Origin: DASVHS01 sp035468985
Lineage (GTDB): Bacteria > Acidobacteriota > Thermoanaerobaculia > Gp7-AA8
DNA length: 64,000 bases
Assembly (NCBI GenBank): GCA_035468985.1
Contig: DATISF010000054.1
Coordinates: 124,001 to 188,000, forward strand
Direction of reading: 5' to 3'
Shown: one piece after another, positions 1-7,581 of the stretch
How positions within the stretch are numbered: the first letter of the stretch is position 1
Layout: every line of letters begins with the position of its first letter
Made by a program: the position numbers and the translations under genes
Notes under the pieces: generated by a model
What the model saw: the letters and a program-made list of their open reading frames with translations, nothing else
What the model was told of the DNA's origin: nothing
Databases searched by the model: none

Positions 1-488
1 CGACGAGTGTCGGGTGAGTAATCGGCCAGCACTCGGTCGCGCTCTTTGGACAGGGTAAGAACAACAGTCTGACGATCATTGACAACCGTGACCGAACGGC
101 TATGGACCCACCGGTGATTCTCGAGAAGCGGATGGAACCGGATAAAGCCGCAGACGATGCCGCGTCGGGAACAATGGCCCTCAAGCGCATTCCAAGCGGC
201 CCCAAGAAAGGCCGGATCGCTGCTGGTCGATAATGGTCCACCATAACCATAGGGAGTCTCAAAATCGAAGAGGGATCGCACCGCCGGGGACTCGATTGGG
301 CGCACCAACCAAGGCAGCGCAAAAACTTCGCCTTCCATCTCGAAGACAAATAGCTCGCTGCTGTCATCCGGCCTGGCGTAAAGAGCGCAATAGGCTGGCC
401 GGAAATAGACGTCGTCCAAGCCACGCGGAGCCAGCCTGTCGAGCAAGGCACTCCATTCAACGGGGTCCGTGACGCTTCTTGCCGTCAC
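1..488 (-). CDS. GNAT/FemAB-like acyltransferase (3' end beyond the window)
   Basis: The reading frame is open from a GTG at 488 to the left edge (162 codons seen). The GTG overlaps the neuB stop as GTGA, which indicates translational coupling and decides the start. About 75 residues in is the stretch FDFETPYGYGGPL, which I associate with GNAT/FemAB-like proteins encoded beside nonulosonic-acid genes. Such enzymes transfer acyl or aminoacyl groups, and here the likely substrate is an amino group of the sugar or its precursor; the substrate is inferred only from position as last visible gene of the operon. The C-terminal half with the acyl-CoA site is outside the window, so catalysis cannot be judged. 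Confidence 0.7.
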   Translation of the reverse strand, partial: MTARSVTDPVEWSALLDRLAPRGLDDVYFRPAYCALYARPDDSSELFVFEMEGEVFALPWLVRPIESPAVRSLFDFETPYGYGGPLSTSSDPAFLGAAWNALEGHCSRRGIVCGFIRFHPLLENHRWVHSRSVTVVNDRQTVVLTLSKERDRVLADYSPDTR

Positions 489-1525
489 GTTATGTCGCGC
501 CAGGCTAATGGTTCATCCTCAGCAAGATCGCGATTGATCCGAAGTCCGATGAGGCGGTCGAGATGCTCAGGCTCGATACCGCCAGCGGGCCGTTTGCATG
601 TCAGCATATCGACGGTCAGGACCGTGCCGGCTTGGAGATCGCGAGCCGCCACCACCCCCCGACGGATGCCGTTCATGTTGCCGATCTCTGTCGCAGTGGC
701 GCGCTTGATTCCGTCGCCGAGCATGCTCTCCACCCGGCGTATTGAGACCACCAGTTCCGCCAGCCCGGCAGGGTCAAGCGAAGCCTGGTGATCGGGACCG
801 CGCAGCGAACGGTCCAGGGTAAAGTGCTTCTCGATGACGACCGCTCCCAAAGCCACAGCAGCAATCGATGCCTCGGCACCCTGCGAATGGTCGGACAACC
901 CGACCGGCAGGCCGAAGGAATTGCGCAACGTCACCATTGCCCTCAAATTCATCTCGGCGTCGGGAGCAGGGTATTCGGATGTGCAGTGAAGCAGCACAAT
1001 GTGGCCCGCGCCGCCGCGGCGCAGCGCAGCCACTGCCTTCTCCACATCTCCCAGGTTGGACAGTCCGGTGGAAAGAATCGCCGGTCGCCCGGTGCGTCCT
1101 ATGGCCTCGAGGTATTGGAGATGCGTGACTTCGCTGGAACCGATCTTGACGATCGGCATATCGAGCTCGCCAACCAGGAAAGCCAGGCTGTCGAAACCAT
1201 CCGGAGTCGACAGGAACAGAATGCCCCGCTTCTCAGCATGAGCCTTCAACTCGCGAAATACGGGGTACGGCAGCGCCAGGCGGCACGAAAGCTGGTAACG
1301 CGTCTCGGCCGCGTCGGTAGTCGAATCGAGGTAACCCACCTTGTAGGTAAAGCGACCCGTGATTTCACCCGGACGCCACGTCTGAAACTTGACGGCGTCC
1401 ACTCCCGCCTCCGCAGCGACATCGATCAGACGTCTTGCCCGTTCGGCATCGCCGTCGTGGTTTACGCCCGCTTCAGCGACGATGAAGCAGTGCCCTGGCG
1501 TGCTGTAAGGTAGGTTCTGATTCAT
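485..1525 (-). CDS. neuB: N-acetylneuraminate/legionaminate synthase NeuB
   Basis: 346 residues, normal length for the family. It condenses phosphoenolpyruvate with an N-acylated hexosamine (ManNAc or a 2,4-diacetamido sugar) to give a nine-carbon nonulosonic acid in the cytoplasm. The TIM barrel carries the expected motifs in order: IAEAGVNHDG near residue 16, VKFQ, KIGSSEVTH, STG, HCTSEYP, GLSDHS and VIEKHFT; the SDH and EKHF histidines are the metal ligands of the family. A C-terminal antifreeze-like SAF domain follows (GVVAARDLQAG). It overlaps neuC by 4 bases upstream and the GNAT-like gene by 4 bases downstream, so it sits inside one operon. Whether the product is sialic, legionaminic or another acid cannot be told from sequence alone. 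Confidence 0.93.
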   Translation of the reverse strand: MNQNLPYSTPGHCFIVAEAGVNHDGDAERARRLIDVAAEAGVDAVKFQTWRPGEITGRFTYKVGYLDSTTDAAETRYQLSCRLALPYPVFRELKAHAEKRGILFLSTPDGFDSLAFLVGELDMPIVKIGSSEVTHLQYLEAIGRTGRPAILSTGLSNLGDVEKAVAALRRGGAGHIVLLHCTSEYPAPDAEMNLRAMVTLRNSFGLPVGLSDHSQGAEASIAAVALGAVVIEKHFTLDRSLRGPDHQASLDPAGLAELVVSIRRVESMLGDGIKRATATEIGNMNGIRRGVVAARDLQAGTVLTVDMLTCKRPAGGIEPEHLDRLIGLRINRDLAEDEPLAWRDIT

Positions 1526-2703
1526 GCTGGCAGGAAAAACTCATTGAAGCTCTTCTGAATCAGTCCGTCTAGCGGATAGGTCGCAAGAACATCCCTGATG
1601 CGTTCCGAAGAGTTGCCGTCGCCAAAAGGATTCCGCAGTCCCTTCAACGACGCGCGGAAGACAGGCGACAGCAGGTGATCGATAGCCGTGCCGATGGCTG
1701 CGGCTTCCAGCGGACAGTCGACGATGCTGGCGGCGCGCAGGCGCCCCTTTTGCCGGTCGCCAATGTTCACGGTTCCAATGCCAAAGCTGGGAGCCTCAAT
1801 AATCCCTGACGACGAGTTTCCGACGACGCCCTGAACCAGCGCCAGCGCTGACAGGTAAGCCTCCTGGCCCAGCGACGCGACGAAGGCGGTCTTGCCCGGA
1901 CGGGAGCCGACAAAAGCGGCCACTGCAGCATTGAGAGCTCGACCGCCGGCATCGACGTTGGCCATTGTAAATATCAGCTTGATGTCGTCGTCCAATCTCG
2001 CCAAGGCGGTCAGCAACTCCTGTATCTGGCGCTCGGGTGGCAAAGGCGACAACGTTTCGGGATGGAAGGTCACCAGCAGATTCCGCTCACCCAGGGTGAT
2101 ACCGAGGCGTTCCTCGACCTCGCGGCGGGAGAGTCGCTGCTGGTGCACAATCGCATCCACTCCGGTGGAACCTACCGTGAATACACGCTCGGGCGCCTCG
2201 CCCAACTGCAGAATGCGCCGCCGATCTGACTCGATGCTGGCGAAATGCAGATGAGAGAGCTTCGTGATCGCATGGCGAATGGCGTCGTCCATCGCCCCTT
2301 CGGTGAGTTGCCCACCCGCGATGTGGGCAATCGGCAACCGGAGAGCCAGAGCGGCACTGGCGGCCCCCAGCATCTCGTAGCGGTCACCGAACACGAGCAC
2401 AATCTCGGGCTGTTGCCGTTCAAACGCCTCGGCCAAACCCATAGTGGCCAGACCAAGCGATTTGGCCATCCCCAGCCCGCTATTCGAGTCAAGAACGATT
2501 TCGACCCGCTCGTCGATGCGAACCATTTCGTCCTCGATCTCCCGCACAGTCAACCCGAATTCCGGCGCCAGATGACTGCCGGTGACGACAAGTCGCACTT
2601 CCGTCCGATCATCATCGTTGAGCAGAGCGACCAGCCGCCGCAGACGCCCGTATTCAGCGCGGGAACCAGTGACAATGCAGATTCGGCGCGAGCGAGGATT
2701 CAT
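1522..2703 (-). CDS. neuC: UDP-N-acetylglucosamine 2-epimerase, hydrolysing (NeuC/LegG type)
   Basis: 393 residues with the GT-B fold of the epimerase 2 family. Motifs seen are GSRAEYGRL at the N-terminus, HIAGGQLTEGAMDDAIRHA in the middle and GNSSSGIIEAPSFG near residue 300, which form the UDP-binding and catalytic site. Members release UDP and give ManNAc or a 2,4-diacetamido-mannose analogue, the direct substrate of NeuB encoded next to it. Its 5' end overlaps the PaaK-like gene by 4 bases and its 3' end overlaps neuB by 4 bases, consistent with coupled translation. No pseudaminate-type hydrolase (PseG) is seen, so a sialic or legionaminic-type route is favoured. Confidence 0.92.
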   Translation of the reverse strand: MNPRSRRICIVTGSRAEYGRLRRLVALLNDDDRTEVRLVVTGSHLAPEFGLTVREIEDEMVRIDERVEIVLDSNSGLGMAKSLGLATMGLAEAFERQQPEIVLVFGDRYEMLGAASAALALRLPIAHIAGGQLTEGAMDDAIRHAITKLSHLHFASIESDRRRILQLGEAPERVFTVGSTGVDAIVHQQRLSRREVEERLGITLGERNLLVTFHPETLSPLPPERQIQELLTALARLDDDIKLIFTMANVDAGGRALNAAVAAFVGSRPGKTAFVASLGQEAYLSALALVQGVVGNSSSGIIEAPSFGIGTVNIGDRQKGRLRAASIVDCPLEAAAIGTAIDHLLSPVFRASLKGLRNPFGDGNSSERIRDVLATYPLDGLIQKSFNEFFLPA

Positions 2704-4109
2704 CGAAAAGATACTTTATCCTTCACATCCAACCGCTGATCCAAGTATCGGTGCTTGCCAATGGCCGAGCGGGGAATGTCATCCACGATTTCAACGACGA
2801 TGCGAAACCCGGCAAGGATGCCACCGATACGACTCGCAAGTATCGCCTTGGCGGAGTCGGCATCAGCGGCCCAGGCTGCTTCCGGGGCGATCTGAATGGT
2901 CAGCTCTCCGGCCCGCTCCTGGATCACTTTGAACTCTCGAATTCCGCTCCAATCCATGTCGTTATAGTTGAACACGGCAGGAGCAAGCGGCGTCGGATTG
3001 CCGGCGGAGTCGATGACATAGTCCTGGATCCTTCCCTCAATGCTCGCGAGAATCTTATAGTGCCTTCCACATCGACACTCCTGTTCTCCCAGATATCCGA
3101 TATCACCGGTGCGGTAACGGATCAGAGGCATGATGGGATTGTCGAAGCCCGTGACCACAAGTTCGCCGCGTCCGCCCGGTTCGGTGACCTCGTTGCCTCG
3201 CTCGTCAAGCAATTCGAGGATCCCGACCTCTGGGATGAAATGAAGGGCATCGGAATGCGGACAGGGATGGCCGGCGGCACAGGCTTCCGTGTGACCGAAG
3301 ACGTTGAACAGACGAGCCTGAAACGCCTGCTCAATGATTCTGCGCTGCCCGTCGGTCAGATATTCGCCATCGCAGACGATGGTGCGGATCGGATTCACCC
3401 TGAGCCCATCTTCGAGCACATACTTCGCTAACGGCAGGATCGATGACGGTCGGGTGTGGATGTAGCGCGGCCTGAACATGTTCAGCTCGGCCACATAGGC
3501 TGCCGCGCTTTCGCGGCGGATGTGATAGCAGGACATGACGAGCTTACGGTTTTCCACCACGTACCAATAACGGCCCTCCGCAAGAATCTCCGGAGCGATT
3601 CGGTCGCCGTACAACCGCACTGAACGCCAGCTGAAAATGTCGAGCCCGAAGACACGCATGTAGTGTTCGGTGATTGCCTTGTTGCGGGGATGAAAATCGC
3701 CGTCGAACCAGATCGTGAGGGGCGTGCCGGTGCTGCCGCCGGTGGTCCGATTCAATAGAAGATTCCGATCCGCTCCTTCAGCGAGAAACAAGGCCATGTT
3801 GCCCTGCACCGTTTTCTTGTCAATGATGGGAAACCGGCGCAAATCGACAAGAGATCGGATACTCTCCGGCCCCAAATGCTCCTTGTCCATCATTCGACGA
3901 TAGAAAGGAACATTCATGGCCTGCGCAGTAAGGTGGCGTAGCGCGAACAATTGATAATCGGCATGGCGCTCGCCGGACCAGTATTGGCTCTGGTCAAGGA
4001 ACGCGACGCGCTCGATGAACACAGGATGCTCAAACCAATTCATGCCGCGTTCCTGTTCAAGAGCCGGACTAGAAGCACGTTCTTGTCGTATCTGTACTTC
4101 CGCCGTCAT
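2700..4109 (-). CDS. PaaK/CapK-family adenylate-forming enzyme
   Basis: 469 residues from the first ATG. A second ATG at 4043, with AGGA about nine bases upstream, gives 447 residues starting MNWFEHPV and avoids the 41-base overlap with neuA; either start is possible. Family signatures are the phosphate-binding loop TTGGSTGTPL near residue 125, FGHTEACAAGHPC and the YRTGDIGYL motif. These enzymes activate carboxylates as acyl adenylates, usually on the way to CoA thioesters. CapK-like members occur in capsule and exopolysaccharide clusters. With a GNAT-like gene in the same operon, a plausible job is making the acyl donor that decorates the nonulosonic acid, but the acid activated is unknown. 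Confidence 0.85.
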   Translation of the reverse strand: MTAEVQIRQERASSPALEQERGMNWFEHPVFIERVAFLDQSQYWSGERHADYQLFALRHLTAQAMNVPFYRRMMDKEHLGPESIRSLVDLRRFPIIDKKTVQGNMALFLAEGADRNLLLNRTTGGSTGTPLTIWFDGDFHPRNKAITEHYMRVFGLDIFSWRSVRLYGDRIAPEILAEGRYWYVVENRKLVMSCYHIRRESAAAYVAELNMFRPRYIHTRPSSILPLAKYVLEDGLRVNPIRTIVCDGEYLTDGQRRIIEQAFQARLFNVFGHTEACAAGHPCPHSDALHFIPEVGILELLDERGNEVTEPGGRGELVVTGFDNPIMPLIRYRTGDIGYLGEQECRCGRHYKILASIEGRIQDYVIDSAGNPTPLAPAVFNYNDMDWSGIREFKVIQERAGELTIQIAPEAAWAADADSAKAILASRIGGILAGFRIVVEIVDDIPRSAIGKHRYLDQRLDVKDKVSFR

Positions 4110-5517
4110 TCCTCAATGCCGCTTCGACTTCTCGGATGCTCCTGACAAGCGATGCAAACTCGCGCGATTCGGCCGACACGTCGTGGTCGGGCGCCGCAAT
4201 GGACCGCGCTGAAGTGAATCGCTTCTCGATCACGCGGGCTCCGTGCGCGACTGCGGCAATGGTCAACGCGTTCCGCGCTTCGGGGTCCGCGTACCCAACT
4301 GGCCACCCAAACGCCATTTCGATCGTCTTCATGGTCCGGAGACCCGCATCGATCTTTTCGCACCCACGACTTTCAACCAGGACAAGGGACTGGCACCCTG
4401 ACTCCTCGAGGACGTCGACGGCAGCGGCTAATTCGGCGAGGGAGCTCGTTTCGGTCGAAAGAATGATCGGCTTCCCGGATCGGGCGACTCGACGCAGGAA
4501 CTCATGATTGGTCACTTCCCGTGACCACAGCCTGAAGCCGGTTGCCTCGCGGCCGGAGAGCGACTCAACGCTCTCTTCGCGGGAGGGTGAGGCGAGAAAG
4601 GCGATTCCGCTCGCCCGGCAATGAGCCGCCAGCTCTTGGCTGTCGCCCGCCCCGGCGTGCAGGCCGGGAAAGCTCATCGCATCGGCGCCGGCGGCCGCAA
4701 CAGTGCCGATCAGACGCCGCGCAGAATCGACGCCGTCATTGAGGCTCAGGTTGGCTTCGGCAATGACGAAACAGGGATTCCTCGAACCGACGTAACGGTC
4801 CGAAAGGCGTACGGACCTGGTCTCGCGGAGTGCCATCAATCCAGACGCGATGTCCAGATCCTCGGACTTGTCTATGTCTATGGAACGGGCCGCCGGCATC
4901 ACGAATCCCCGGGTCGCGGAAATGAAAAAGGTCCGCTCCTTGCGGAAGGCAGCGGGATCGGACACAAAAACTGCGCCGTTGGGCCGAAAGGCTGCGATGG
5001 TTTCCTGGCGCTGATGAACCGAGTCTCCGCGTTCGAGAAGGCGCCGAAGGCGTCCACCGTCATCAACGGTGAAGAGCCATTCGGCCGGGTGCTCGGCAGC
5101 GCATACTGAAACCACCGGCGAGGCGCATTTGCGATGAAGCGCCACCGCGCCGAGGACGTCGTCGATCTCCGTCAAAGGGCTGGTCGGCTGCAGGACCACC
5201 ACGCTGTCGAAAGTCCCCCCCACCGTATCGATTGCGTGCACGAGAACATCGCTGGTACGGGCATCATCGGATGCCAGCTCCGCCGGCCGCAGGAATGGGA
5301 CTTCCGCGCCCCACGTCTTCGCCGCCTCGGCGATTGCCGAAGAATCGGTGGAACAGACTACGCGGCAGCCCGGTCCGAATATTCGAGCCGCCCGTCGTCC
5401 GAGCCGCGCCGCACGGCCCACGAGAGGGATGCCTCCGACCCGAGCGAGGTTCTTCCCCGGCAGGCCTTTCGATCCCCCCCGCGCTGGAATCAGGATCAGG
5501 ATGGTCTTCTCGCTCAT
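4069..5517 (-). CDS. neuA: CMP-nonulosonate synthetase fused to a degenerate NeuB-like barrel
   Basis: 482 residues from the ATG at 5517, chosen because family members begin just before the IPARGGSKGLPGKN nucleotide-binding loop; an in-frame ATG at 5625 would add 36 unrelated residues. Residues 1-230 are a CMP-sialate synthetase with LQPTSPL, RPNGAVFVSD and SIDIDKSEDL, which activates the sugar acid with CTP. Residues 242-472 align by motif with NeuB (FVIAEANLSLNDG, STETSS, VIEKRFT, APDHDV), but VKFQ has become MSFP, SDHS has become ADPE and EKHF has become EKRF. The catalytic lysine and both metal-binding histidines of NeuB are therefore gone, and no C-terminal SAF domain is present. The second half is probably a non-catalytic scaffold or regulatory domain. 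A true neuB lies in the same operon. Confidence 0.88.
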   Translation of the reverse strand: MSEKTILILIPARGGSKGLPGKNLARVGGIPLVGRAARLGRRAARIFGPGCRVVCSTDSSAIAEAAKTWGAEVPFLRPAELASDDARTSDVLVHAIDTVGGTFDSVVVLQPTSPLTEIDDVLGAVALHRKCASPVVSVCAAEHPAEWLFTVDDGGRLRRLLERGDSVHQRQETIAAFRPNGAVFVSDPAAFRKERTFFISATRGFVMPAARSIDIDKSEDLDIASGLMALRETRSVRLSDRYVGSRNPCFVIAEANLSLNDGVDSARRLIGTVAAAGADAMSFPGLHAGAGDSQELAAHCRASGIAFLASPSREESVESLSGREATGFRLWSREVTNHEFLRRVARSGKPIILSTETSSLAELAAAVDVLEESGCQSLVLVESRGCEKIDAGLRTMKTIEMAFGWPVGYADPEARNALTIAAVAHGARVIEKRFTSARSIAAPDHDVSAESREFASLVRSIREVEAALRNDGGSTDTTRTCF

Positions 5518-5653
5518 CGGGTGGTGGAGCTGCTGCTCGAAAGGCTCCGCCCCTTTCGGTGTACATGTCGCCGTCGCGACTCCCAGCCGACCTCGGATTC
5601 CATCGTTCTCGGTGGACGGAGGCACCCGTCCGTGCGCCTATGCTTTTGGCGCG

Positions 5654-6004
5654 CTAGTTCTCATCGGAAGCGCCACTTTCCGCGAGCTCCTTGCTCAACC
5701 TCTCGATTTCTCCGGAAAGCGCTTCGTATTCCGCGATTTTTCGTTGCAAGAACGCGGAGGTGACGCTCACCTTCTCCTCGATTCCCTTCGGTGTAAGAAA
5801 GTACGCGTAGGCAAGTTTGTTCGCGCTTTTCCGGAAGTTCCGCATTTTCACCCAGCCCTTTTCGATGAGCGCGCGGAGGCAGTAATTCAGCTTGCCGACA
5901 CTGACACCGAGCTCGCGCGCGAGCTCCCGCTGGGAAGCGTGCGGGTGCTCCTCGACGTACCGCAGCAGGCGGTAGCGGATCTCATCGTTGACCGGATGAT
6001 TCAT
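5654..6004 (-). CDS. MarR family, EPS-associated winged-helix regulator
   Basis: 116 residues from the ATG at 6004. A longer in-frame ORF reaches upstream, but family members start at MNHPVNDEIRYRLL and the promoter elements lie just upstream of this ATG. The winged helix-turn-helix is clear: SQRELARELGVSVGKLNYCLRALIEKGWV, followed by a wing (KSANKLAYAYFLTPKG) and a C-terminal helix for dimerisation. This type of small MarR protein is found at the head of exopolysaccharide clusters. It is first in the nonulosonate operon. The palindromes at 6008-6026 and 6065-6081 around its promoter suggest autoregulation. Confidence 0.88.
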   Translation of the reverse strand: MNHPVNDEIRYRLLRYVEEHPHASQRELARELGVSVGKLNYCLRALIEKGWVKMRNFRKSANKLAYAYFLTPKGIEEKVSVTSAFLQRKIAEYEALSGEIERLSKELAESGASDEN

Positions 6005-6007
6005 GAA

Positions 6008-6026
6008 GCGTTCAATGATTGAACGC
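6008..6026. promoter_or_regulatory. 19-bp perfect palindrome, candidate MarR operator O1
   Basis: GCGTTCAATGATTGAACGC is a perfect 9-1-9 inverted repeat four bases upstream of the marR ATG. It lies directly downstream of a possible -10 box, so it would cover the transcription start. Binding of the regulator here would block initiation of its own operon. The binding is inferred from position and symmetry. Confidence 0.6.
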
Positions 6027-6027
6027 C

Positions 6028-6057
6028 ATTTAAGCACAACCCAGCCAGAGGTTGCAA
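6028..6057 (-). promoter_or_regulatory. Candidate promoter of the marR-neu operon
   Basis: On the minus strand TTGCAA (6057-6052) and TTAAAT (6033-6028) are separated by 18 bases, a fair match to -35 and -10 boxes. Transcription would begin inside the O1 palindrome, giving a 5' leader of about 17 bases without a clear ribosome-binding site. Confidence 0.5.
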
Positions 6058-6064
6058 CGGTCGT

Positions 6065-6081
6065 GCTCAACAGTTGAACGC
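6065..6081. promoter_or_regulatory. Second, imperfect copy of the MarR palindrome, candidate operator O2
   Basis: The core TCAACAGTTGA (6067-6077) is a 5-1-5 palindrome and its right half continues GTTGAACGC, matching the right half of O1 (ATTGAACGC) in eight of nine bases. The centres of O1 and O2 are 55 bases apart, about five helical turns, and bracket the putative promoter. Confidence 0.5.
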
Positions 6082-6123
6082 AGCAATCGCAGGGAGGATG
6101 ACGAGCCTCGAGCGCGAGCCCCC

Positions 6124-7539
6124 TCACTGACCGGTATTGAGATAACCCAGGGCTTTCAACTTTTCGATCTCTTCGGGAGAGAGCGGCGATGTTTTCACTC
6201 CCATGATGGGCGGCGGTGACCAAGCTTGGACGAATTGCGGATTCAGCAAAGATGCCCGAGCCTGTCGCGGCCGGAGGCGGCTGTTCTCTTGGCGATCTTT
6301 AACGAGATCAAACCATTGATCATGGTGCGCCACACTCGACCGAAGGCTGGCGCAGTTCGGACCGACTGATGACAGCTTCACCACGGTACCGCGCTCTTCA
6401 CCCCAGTTCGGCTGATGAAAGTATGCCATCCCCCAGCATCGCCCGAAGCCGGTGTATCGATCATCGTTGAAGTACGGCGACTCCGAGAGTGCCATCCTCG
6501 ACTCATTCCTCGGAGCGGTGGAGGTCAGAGTCCAGAGAATACTCCGGCCGGTCAGATGATATTTCGACGGATCGTCGCCCAATCGTTCGATGATCGTTGG
6601 AAACAGATCGACTCCGTTCGCGAGCGCGCCGGAGGTCAACAAGCCAGTCCGCGGATGCGTCGAGTCGATGATGATCAACGGCACGCGAATCTCGGTGTTG
6701 TACATAGCACTGCCATGTCCAGCTTCACCGTGCTCGAGGAAAGCCTCTCCGTGATCGGCTGTGAAGATGATGAGGTGCTCGGAAAATTGGCGTCGCAGCT
6801 CCTCGATGAATGGAGCCAGTTGCGAGTCGAGATAGTGCAATGCCGCGTCATAGCGGTTGATCATGTTTCTCAAAACCGGCGGCGTGATTTCCTTTACGTG
6901 GTCGACCCGGATTCCGTCGAATTGGGGCTGAAAGTGCTTGCCGATCGGGTCGCCGACGAAGAAAGCCGGATCGTAAACCGGAGGGTCATATGGCATATGA
7001 GTGTCTGTAAGCTGCAGATACAGAAACAAGTCGCGATCCTTTGCGGCAGCGACCTGCTTCCGTGCTTCAGCGATGACGCGTGCTGACGGGTAATACGATT
7101 TTGGCATTTGATCGGACCACACCACGTCAAATGCAGGGAAGGTCCACGGCGTGTTCGGATTCGCATTCGCAAGCGCAGTGTAATAACCCTTGCTGTGCAG
7201 GTACTGTGGAATGGAAACCGGCAGCTTAGGAAGCCCATCACGCTGAAATCCATAGTACCCATGCGATGCGGGGCGTAGACCGGTCAGGATGGACGACACG
7301 CTCGGCTGAGTGAACGCCGCAGCCGAATAGCTTTGCGTGTACAGAGTCGAACCACTGCGCCAGATACGATCGAGCTCAGGCGTAGTGTCGCGACCATAGC
7401 CATAAGACCGTAAATGATCAGCTCGCAATGTATCGACGACGATGACCAGGATCAGGCGGGAAAAGCTGTCGGCTCGTACGGGAATCGTGGTCGTGAAAGT
7501 GATGGCAATAGCGACGGACAGGTTCAAAAGCTTGGGCAT
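6124..7539 (-). CDS. Sulfatase-fold (alkaline phosphatase superfamily) enzyme, exported
   Basis: 471 residues from the ATG at 7539, chosen because MPKLLNLSVAIAITFTTTIPVRA is a typical signal peptide; an upstream ATG at 7575 adds 12 residues. Metal-site motifs are VDTLRADHLRSYGY near residue 35, TDTHMPYDPP, and FTADHGEAFLEHGEAGHG. At the place of the formylglycine Cys/Ser of true sulfatases the sequence reads FTQPSVSSILTG, so the nucleophile is probably Thr, as in LTA synthase-like phosphoglycerol transferases and other phosphodiester enzymes. It may add or remove a phosphate-linked group, or less likely sulfate, on the surface polymer in the periplasm. It follows the GT-C gene after 42 bases in the same direction. 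Confidence 0.8.
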   Translation of the reverse strand: MPKLLNLSVAIAITFTTTIPVRADSFSRLILVIVVDTLRADHLRSYGYGRDTTPELDRIWRSGSTLYTQSYSAAAFTQPSVSSILTGLRPASHGYYGFQRDGLPKLPVSIPQYLHSKGYYTALANANPNTPWTFPAFDVVWSDQMPKSYYPSARVIAEARKQVAAAKDRDLFLYLQLTDTHMPYDPPVYDPAFFVGDPIGKHFQPQFDGIRVDHVKEITPPVLRNMINRYDAALHYLDSQLAPFIEELRRQFSEHLIIFTADHGEAFLEHGEAGHGSAMYNTEIRVPLIIIDSTHPRTGLLTSGALANGVDLFPTIIERLGDDPSKYHLTGRSILWTLTSTAPRNESRMALSESPYFNDDRYTGFGRCWGMAYFHQPNWGEERGTVVKLSSVGPNCASLRSSVAHHDQWFDLVKDRQENSRLRPRQARASLLNPQFVQAWSPPPIMGVKTSPLSPEEIEKLKALGYLNTGQ

Positions 7540-7581
7540 GATGTCTCCTGCATGAACGCGAAAGGGCGGGGACACCTTCCG

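Noticed and set aside
233..472. Plus-strand ORF of 79 codons at the left edge
   Set aside because: The minus strand holds the GNAT/FemAB-like gene through this region, with a sensible motif and a coupled start.
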